Positions 35,150 to 42,500 of a stretch of 42,500 bases of DNA are shown one piece after another. The DNA is taken from contig CM022673.1 of NCBI GenBank assembly GCA_012295275.1, forward strand, positions 18,218,810-18,261,309, read 5' to 3'. The position numbers and the translations under genes were made by a program. The first letter of the stretch is position 1. Every line of letters starts with the position of its first letter. Below the pieces are notes generated by a model. It was not told the DNA's origin, did no database searches, and was given only the letters and a program-made list of their open reading frames with translations. The DNA is from Chrysomallon squamiferum (taxonomy: Eukaryota > Mollusca > Gastropoda > Neomphalida > Peltospiridae).

Positions 35150-35430
35150 ACAATCAAACTAATAAGATGTCGATAATCGTACAAAATTAAACTAATAAAA
35201 TATCGATGATCGTACAATGAGATATCGACAAATGTAAAACAATTATCGATAAACCTAGTACACAACTAATGAGACATCAATAAATATAGTAGTACATATT
35301 TATCAAATATCAATGAATTCAGTAGTATATACTCAATCAGATATGAACAAATTTACAACACTGCTAAATACATATGGACAAACCCAATATAAGCTAAATA
35401 AACTTACAACGCAACTAATCAAATATCGAC
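35150..35430. repeat. Degenerate minisatellite built on ACTAAT...ATATCGATAA
   Basis: Variants of AAACTAATAAGATGTCGATA occur at about 35,156, 35,188, 35,218, 35,263, 35,305, 35,335 and 35,413, followed by AATCGTACAA-type sequence in the early copies. Spacing drifts between about 30 and 45 bp with longer gaps, so this is an old, decayed tandem array. Confidence 0.65.
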
Positions 35431-35434
35431 TATC

Positions 35435-38400
35435 AGTCTATGGAAAAAGTGTTCTGAGCTACAGCTTCTTAAAGCTGTTATTTTTAGTTTTGTTTTAAAT
35501 GAAACAGATAAGTGTCGACAAAATTCTTTTTTTTATCTTGTCAGCTGTCTTGAGGAAAATGTTCCTGCAGGTCAAGATAATGTAATAGCGATTCAAACCA
35601 GGAACGAAAAAATGTTTGTGAAATGAAGCGTCCTCCCTTATAAACACGATTTTGAAATACTGTCTGACAAATTACCTAAATAAATTTAGTTAATTTCAAA
35701 CTTGGTTAGTTCTCTCCAGGCGTCCAGACATTATTAATGGTTTATAGTTTTTTAAATAGTCGGGAACATTAATGGAGGTTTCCAGTTTCGTTTAAAAAGA
35801 AGAGAGCGTTATTAATTTATGAAACAAACAACTGATGAATTTAAATACAAAAATTAATAATTCACTGACAAAACTGTCCTGTCTCTCAGCTTAAAATAAA
35901 ACTTTCATGTTTCATTTCATTTCGTGATTAAAATTACCCACAGTTCATGCTTCATTTATCCTGACACCGATAAGATTTCATACTGGTTTAAATAACAGAC
36001 ACTTTTTAAATATTTTATTTTATTTTAATATTATTTACGTCATACACTTGATTATTTTAGAAATCAAATCTCAGTACCGAAACCCTGTTAACAAAATTAA
36101 CTTGAAAGTTAAATAATTAATTGCTTTACTTCCTGTGGATGTTCAAACTATTTATATCCATCTAAAAGCTATGATTACAAGTGTATAGAAGTTCTAACTC
36201 AGATAATTTGTTTAAAAAGAAAAAAAGAAAAAAATTAAAATTTTAACGGTTCTATCTCCTAAATAAGATTTAGATATATTTTGTCAGTAGTAATAATTAT
36301 TATATTAAATGTAACAGCATCCGGGCCAGCCTCATTAATATAACTTTTGGCCTATTTTGCATGATTAAATGTAACATTATATATATATATTTTTTAACAA
36401 ATCTTTGTACGACAATTCACAGCCACTGTATGACCGCCCAGGTTTGTAGTTTAGAAGAATATGTAGAACGTGATTATCTTGTTTAATAACTGTTTACAGA
36501 TAGCAGTCTGTATGCACATTCTTTACTTATCTGTTAGTCGAATGAAGAAAGACATATTTTTAATTGACGGTAAAACAGTTTAGGAATTAATAATTATATA
36601 TATATATTTATTATTTTTACATATATATAAAAAAGAAAGAGAAAACAAATACATTTCTTGTTGTTCTTAAAAATGTCTATATAATTTCCTATCTAAATTG
36701 AGTTTTAGACATTTTCTTATGCATGCTTCGATTTCTTTACAGACACGATAAGAGCGAGACCGGACGTAATTCTTTTTATCGCAGTTTTTTCCTCCCCCAA
36801 AAGAGAAATCCTATCAATAAACGTGCAGTAACAAGAAAGCCGCGGCAAGACATGTTATAGCTCTATGATTTGAACAATTCTCTGTGAAATCTGTATTGTC
36901 TTCCTGCAGGAGGTCAATGAAAAGTCTGGGGAAAAGAAATGAAAATTTATTTTATGTGATTCCACTGAAGAACCAGATCTCAACTGTGTCTGAGTACGTG
37001 ATAAATTCTTACATCTCTTACGTGTCGTTAGTTTCGTTTGGCCAATAAATAATAAATAAAAATAAATGAACGTCAGGGAGATGTCTGTACTGTTCTAGCA
37101 ATCCATACAGTTCTGTTGTTTTCTTTGCCAAGTGCGAATCCATACAAAGTACTGGAAGGACATGCTTAGCCATATATATATAGAAAGTTTCTAGCGATAT
37201 TTTAAAGTGTACTTCTTTTTCATGGTTCTTTCAGTCTTCTAATATTTTAAATAAAAATTCTATATATTATGCGTAACTAGACGAAACTGTAATTTGATAC
37301 AAATGGCTGAATTTTGTCTCTGTAATTATTCTTTTCAAACAGCAGATCTGAACACAACCAGAGTCTGTCCATTCTAATTTACAGTTTTATATTATTACAC
37401 AAAACAGCTGAGTGGTACAAGCAGTGTAACACAAACACGGAGAATATCAGTGAAAACACCTTATATTAGAAAGTTACATTCTATGCATTTTCTAAAATTA
37501 CAGTGTTTTTACAATGGAATAAATATAGCTATAAGATTATCTAAACCATTGATTATGCTTGGAAGCAGGTATTTATGCTGAGAAACATAAAATCTTTTTA
37601 TTACTAGATGCATATTTCTTTGTGTGAAAGTTTCTACTTTGGCGGGTTATTTGAAATTGTCTTAATTTAATCATTTATATTTTCTAAACATTTGGGATTA
37701 ATAAAATCATACTAGATTTTTGGACGTTAAAGCAGAAAAGTATTTCATATATAATGAACACGTTTCTCCTTTGCTTGTCAAACTAGATTTCGGATTTTTT
37801 TTATCTTCTCAATTATTTCATTTTTCTGCAAACTCCGGTTGTGTCTATACTGGGTTTAGTCAAGTCGGAAACTAAATCTGTAGATGCCAGGCAGATCAAC
37901 GTTTAACAAATCTTACAAATGAGTTGAGATTTCAAGAGGACTCTTCTCTCTGTATTGTGAAGTGTGAAGACGTGGTGACTTTACTTGTCAGATGTTACAG
38001 AGAACGAAACTTGAACTCGACACTTCAAACTGTGATTCTTTATGTAAGTGTTAACAGAAAAGGTCGCTGTCTTCACCGCGATAAACTAATTTGTAATGAT
38101 TCGGCCTGTTCCTATCTGTCTTGTAATTACAGCAAGACATTATTATCTCAAGTAAGATTCTGCTGCAATAAATGACATCTGTTTTATAATTATGGTAATT
38201 AGCAGAAATTCTAATTTCCCTGCACCTAGACACATCTATGTTACGTTTTCTTATAGATCATCAAAACCATTCGGCTTTAGCAACAAAACTCTTTTTATGT
38301 AAATATTGTTATTACTGTTTGTTGTGAATCTCTCTGTAACTAGATAGATCTGTGATGCTAATTTAAAAAATTACGACTAAAGACTAGCGTGCAAGAGACA

Positions 38401-39045
38401 CTCTGGTGATTACGATGTTCTAAACCAGGGCTCTTTTTCTGTCAGTGTTTAAACAGATATTCCTCATTAGGCTTTATAAACTTGTCGTGTGTGTTTGCTC
38501 AGTGCTGGATAAACCTGTGTTATTACTGGTATAATTTACACTGTTATCAGCTAGGCACAGCCTCGCAGAACTAACACCAGATAAATCTTCCTGTAGCACT
38601 TTTGACTTCTTCATTTTCTAAACAAATTCCTCTCACAATCCTCCGCTTTTGTCCATCAGTCAGCTGACGTTTCGAAACGTGCTGAAATCCACTGAAGGGT
38701 GGAGCACGTCTCTCGTGGGCCTGCACTCAGCAGTGAGAGAATTACTGAAGAGATTTGTGAGGGTCTTACATCTTCCAAATTAGCTATATAGCTTCTGTAG
38801 GATAATTTACCAGTGTATATTTTATTTATAAATTTTAGTTTTATTTACATTATAGGTTTTATTTGCAAGTGTTTGTTTTATTGTTCAGTGTAGATTTTAT
38901 TTTCCTCTATTCAGGGTTGAAGCTCTTCGCAGTGTCACCTAAATCAGCTCATATTTGAAGTCGGTATGTAGAATGTAACCGACTGCTTAAATAACAAGAT
39001 AAAAGAAGAACAAATCGTCTTTATATAAGCACTCTCCGATCTCTG
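35435..39045. other. Intronic AT-rich DNA, no exon recognised
   Basis: About 3.6 kb without strong repeats; small AT runs lie at 36,378-36,390 and 36,594-36,630. The 83-codon frame at 37,924-38,175 begins at a TTG and has no supporting signal. A short unrecognised exon cannot be excluded. Confidence 0.5.
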
Positions 39046-39059
39046 TTAGGCTACAGCTG

Positions 39060-39140
39060 TAGTTGGTATCGTGAAGGATCTCACTAGCTACCAGTCTCCA
39101 GGCTGACGACTTAACCACTGATCCACAAAGACAACCCCTG
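39060..39140 (-). mobile_element. Head of a decayed tRNA-derived SINE
   Basis: On the minus strand, TGGATCAGTGG (39,115-39,125) matches the pol III A box at 10 of 11 positions and continues as TTAAGTCGTCAGCC, very like the D-arm region of tRNA-derived SINEs. A degraded B box (AGTGAGATCC, about 39,074-39,083) sits about 30 bp downstream, the right distance. It cannot be a functional tRNA because the B box is damaged and no clean cloverleaf is formed. The SINE body and tail were not delimited. Confidence 0.45.
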
Positions 39141-39144
39141 TATT

Positions 39145-39640
39145 TATTCTTTTCATTACTCGGTGTTTTTCTGTCACTTCACTCTTGATTTCCCATCTAT
39201 CTGATACAGCTCTATAAGTGACACAAGTGTGTGAAATAACCAGTCCCTGGGCTTTCATTAACTCGTGTCACAAAATACAATTTACTTAGTCCTGTTTTAC
39301 GCTAGCCAGGATGAAACCCGGAGGACGAGAGGACTGTTAATGGCTCTCAATCAATGAGATGAATTTGATTTTCCTGGACGTGGTCGACAAACTGGACTCG
39401 TGGGTCTGTAAGAAAATGTGCAAGCACAGAAATAAATCAATAGCTATCACTATTCTGATTTTGTATCTTAGCTTAATTATCACTCGTCAGTGTATTGATA
39501 GAGAATAATACTAAAAATGATTATGATGATAATGATGATAATTTGCATGAATATGTTTTAGGTTCTGAACGAAAAATAATATTAATTTGGATTTCTCTTT
39601 CGTTCTATCTTTCTGTATATATTTCCTCTATCTATCGCAG
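39145..39640. other. Intronic non-coding DNA
   Basis: Mixed sequence after the SINE head; GATGATAATGATGATAAT near 39,523-39,542 is a small (GAT)n tract. Confidence 0.5.
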
Positions 39641-39644
39641 TGTT

Positions 39645-39775
39645 TCTCTTGTTTTCTATACATCCATGTGAGTGGGTGTGCATATTTATCTCTGTATGTT
39701 TGTATGAATGTATATATCAGCTTATATATATGTATTTATTTGTGTCTTTTTATATATGTGTGTGTGTGTTTGTGT
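39645..39775. repeat. Low-complexity TGTAT / TATATG tract
   Basis: Interrupted TGTATG, TATATA and TGTGTG runs. The Tyr/Cys/Val-rich frame at 39,587-39,877 derives from it. Confidence 0.75.
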
Positions 39776-39879
39776 ATCTCCAAAGTTACACGATTTTCTA
39801 TTAATTTGTCTATTACTTTTATAGTGTTGCATGCTTCTTTTTTTGGTGGGTTTTCTACCACAGATCAAGTTCATTAACT

Positions 39880-40495
39880 GTTGTTTGGGTTGCTAGTTCT
39901 CCTCGGGTTTCTGTGGTAAACTGGTCGATAAACGTTTTCAATATTTCATGTTTCAATCACCGTGAAGTACCGCAAATCAGTGCAGACTGTGTCTTTCATT
40001 CAACCCATTGTTTTACTGTAGTAATCACATTATAATTAACATTAGATCCAGGCCACATGTGTCAGGTACAAATGTCACAACAATAACGTGTTGTCACTGA
40101 AGTCTCTCGTAATGCAGTCGCTGTACTTTTCAGTTTTTCATCTCTAGGTTACGATATCGCGTCCTGTTACCTTCGTTTTGATATTCAGAGATAAACATGT
40201 ACATTGATTAATTATTGATTTTATTATTTATAAGTTACACGATCGCTTCCAAGTTCCGACGTTATTACCATTTATATAAGTTTTAGATAAAATATATGCG
40301 GTGTCTTTGCTGTTCAGTTTATTATTTGTAGCTTACGAGATCGATTAATGACACCATCATTGTTATCTTGAAATCAGAGTCAGAAATAATGTGTGTGCTG
40401 GTTATCGTACACAGTTTATCGATGGTAATTAATAAGATTGCTTCTCGATAATGGATGATAATCGGAGATTTCTCTTTCACAAATCCAGTGGAAAC
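39880..40495. other. Intronic non-coding DNA, nothing recognised
   Basis: AT-rich unique sequence between two repeat tracts. Confidence 0.5.
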
Positions 40496-40499
40496 TCAT

Positions 40500-40855
40500 C
40501 TCAAGCTCAGAACACACAGCAGCAACAGTAACATTAACAGCAAGAAGAAATAATTACTGTTTGTTGAAATACAATACTGTACAAATTAGCTGTAACAGGA
40601 AACAACAGAGAGATACACAGCGTGACAGTAGTAATAGGAATCGTAATGGTGACAGTTAAATAGTAATAGCAGTTAAATAGGAAATGTAACAGTGAGATGC
40701 ACACAGTAACACTAGTAACAAGAAATGTTACAGTGAGAGACACAGTAACAACAGTAACAAGAAATGTAACAGTGATAGTTATATAGTAATAGCTGTAACA
40801 GAAAACGTTGGAGTGAGAGATACACAGTAAAAGAAAACCTTGTAACAGCGAATAA
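40500..40855. repeat. Degenerate minisatellite with GTAACAAGAAATGTAACAGT units
   Basis: Units of roughly 40 bp combine AGTAACAAGAAATGT, AACAGTGAGAGA and ACACAGTAACA. Four to six copies can be traced between 40,600 and 40,840, with poorer ones upstream. Confidence 0.75.
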
Positions 40856-40934
40856 TTACAAAGCTTGGTTTTATGTAGTTATGGTTTTGTAATGTAATAT
40901 TGTATTAACACTAGTGTTAGTAGTAATTATGTTG

Positions 40935-41160
40935 TGCTTAGGCTGTGTCTGTATATGTGTATATGTATGTGTATCTGTATATGAGTATTTGTATATGTGT
41001 ATGTATGTCTATGTATGAATATATATTCATGTTTATATGTGTGTGTCTGCATGTTTGTATGCATGTATGTATATGTGTATGTATGTATGTATGTACGTTT
41101 GTATGTATGTATGTATGTATGTATGTATGTATGTGTATGAATGTGTGTGTTTGTGTTGTG
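40935..41160. repeat. (TGTA)n / (TATG)n microsatellite
   Basis: TATG tetramers with TGTG and TCTG interruptions, becoming a pure ATGT run near 41,099-41,132. This is the microsatellite part of the following array without the splice-site module. Confidence 0.95.
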
Positions 41161-42500
41161 TGTGTGGGACACAGTGAGGTGTGTACTTATTACGAGTCTG
41201 TTTTCAGGACAAGTTGCTGTATGTATGTATGTATGTATGTGTATGTATGTATGTATGTGTGTGTATGTGTGTGTGTTTGTGATGTGTGTGTGTGTGTGAC
41301 ACAGTGAGGTGTGTATTTATTACGAGTCTGTTTTCAGGACAAGCTGCTGTATGTATGTATGTGTGTATGTATGTATGTATGTGTGTGTGTATGTATGTGT
41401 TTGTGTTGTGTGTGTGTGATACAGTGAGCTGTGTACTTACTACAAGTCTGTTTTCAGGACAAACTGCTGTTATGTCTGTATGTGTGTTTGTATGTATGTA
41501 TGTGTATGTATGTGTGTATGATGTGTGTGTGTGATGTGTGTTTGTGATGTGTGTTTGTGATGTGTGTGTGTTTACTCAGTGAGCTGTGTACTTATTACAA
41601 GTCTGTTTTCAGGACAAGCTGCTGTATGTATGTATGTGTGTATGTATGTGTGTATGTATGTGTGTATGATGTGTGTGTGTGTGATGTGTGTGTGTTTACT
41701 TAATGAGCTGTGTACTTATTACAAGTCTGTTTGTTTTCAGGACAAGCTGCTGTATGTATGTATGTATGTATGTATGTGTGTATGTATATGTGTATGATGT
41801 GTGTGTGTGATGTGTGTTTGTGATGTGTGTGTGTTTACTCAATGAGCTGTGTACTTATTACAAGTCTGTTTTCAGGACAAGCTGCTGTATGTATGTATGT
41901 GTGTATGTATGTGTGTATGATGTGTGTGTGTGATGTGTGTGTGTTTACTCAATGAGCCGTGTACTTATTACAAGTCTGTTTGTTTTCAGGACAAGCTGCT
42001 GTATGTATGTATGTGTGTATGTATGTGTGTATGATGTGTGTGTGATATGTGTTTGTGATATGTGTTTGTGATGTGTGTTTGTGATGTGTGTGTGTTTACT
42101 CAGTGAGCTGTGTACTTATTACAAGTCTGTTTTCAGGACAAGCTGCTGTATGTATGTATGTATGTGTGTATGTATGTGTGTATGATGTGTGTGTGTGATG
42201 TGTGTGTGTTTACTCAATGAGCTGTGTACTTATTACAAGTCTGTTTGTTTTCAGGACAAGTTGCTGTATGTATGTATGTATGTATGTGTGTATGTATGTG
42301 TGTATGATGTGTGTGTGTGATGTGTGTTTGTGATGTGTGTGTGTTTACTCAGTGAGCTGTGTACTTATTACAAGTCTGTTTGTTTTCAGGACAAGCTGCT
42401 GTATGTATGTATGTGTGTATGTATGTGTGTATGATGTGTGTGTGTGATGTGTGTGTGTTTACTCAATGAGCTGTGTACTTATTACAAGTCTGTTTGTTTT
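41161..42500 (+). repeat. Tandem array of 3' splice-site-like modules (10 full copies, 1 cut by the edge)
   Basis: Each unit has GAGCTGTGTACTTATTACAA, GTCTG, an optional TTTG, TTTTCAG, GACAAGCTGCTG, then TATG/TGTG repeats. The first base after AG is at 41,208, 41,338, 41,458, 41,613, 41,741, 41,876, 41,990, 42,137, 42,255 and 42,390; an eleventh unit is cut just before its CAG. Spacing varies from 114 to 155 bp, mainly through the TATG/TGTG part and a 4-base TTTG insertion. The module itself is far better conserved than the spacer. Copies 1 and 2 have GAGGTGTGTA and TACGAG; copies 1 and 9 have AAGTTGCTG. TTACTCA and TACTTAT upstream could act as branch points. GACAAGCTGCTG continues the exon ending at 19,192 in phase 0 (Asp-Lys-Leu-Leu). 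I infer that the unit was copied from the true end of this intron, beyond the window. Confidence 0.9.

Noticed and set aside
37924-38175. 83-codon Cys-containing frame
   Set aside because: No ATG start, no convincing acceptor or donor and no recognisable cysteine pattern.
39060-39140. Functional tRNA gene
   Set aside because: The B box is damaged and no complete cloverleaf can be drawn; a SINE remnant explains it better.
40945-41797. Cys/Val/Tyr/Met-rich frames of 77-120 codons on the + strand
   Set aside because: They follow the TATG/TGTG microsatellite and cross the splice-like modules in phases other than the predicted one.
41161-42500. Recursive splice sites (zero-length exons, AG followed by GT)
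   Set aside because: The base after AG is the G of GAC, not GT, so the classic ratchet-point arrangement is absent.

Overview
This window looks like gene-poor nuclear DNA from an animal. It is AT-rich, packed with microsatellites of many kinds, and shows spliceosomal rather than bacterial gene structure. There are no operons, ribosome binding sites, dense ORFs or phage and plasmid functions. The mix of long (TTA)n, (TTG)n, (CTA)n, (TTTA)n, (GA)n and (TATG)n tracts, short dispersed repeats and very long introns resembles mollusc genomes (gastropod, bivalve or cephalopod). That assignment is an inference from composition, not from a recognised gene.

Only one convincing protein-coding segment is visible. 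It is the 5' end of a gene on the + strand: a CpG-rich promoter-like patch (about 18,620-18,950) followed by a first coding exon ending at 19,192 in a strong 5' splice site (GTGAGT). The exon encodes 56-72 residues depending on the start codon and ends in a charged Q/K/E-rich segment that enters a coiled coil. I do not recognise the family. Everything from 19,193 to the end is best read as its first intron, at least 23.3 kb long.

The last 1.3 kb (41,150-42,500) is the most striking part. It is a tandem array of units of about 114-155 bp. Each unit carries a complete 3' splice-site-like sequence (TCTGTTTTCAG) followed by the same 12 bases, GACAAGCTGCTG, then a TATG microsatellite. Ten complete copies and one cut by the window edge are present. 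Read in the phase left open by the exon at 19,192, those 12 bases give Asp-Lys-Leu-Leu, which continues the coiled-coil spacing of the exon. The array therefore looks like a multiplied copy of an intron 3' end plus the first codons of the next exon, giving a field of decoy or alternative splice acceptors.

Layout: 1-18,600 is intergenic or unassigned DNA with microsatellites, four CpG-rich patches or motif clusters, an imperfect long inverted repeat (3,735-4,085 and 6,440-6,815), and purine-rich tracts. 18,620-19,192 is the promoter and first exon. 19,193-42,500 is intronic, with a possible pogo/Tigger-type terminal repeat (20,333), a Z-DNA-prone run (22,130), a 62-bp minisatellite (22,203-22,582), a 19-bp minisatellite with higher-order structure (25,225-26,460), several degenerate minisatellites, a decayed tRNA-derived SINE head (39,060-39,140), four RFX X-box-like sites, and the final splice-acceptor array. 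No rRNA, functional tRNA, CRISPR array or intact transposon ORF was found. The remaining open frames are mostly translations of microsatellites.
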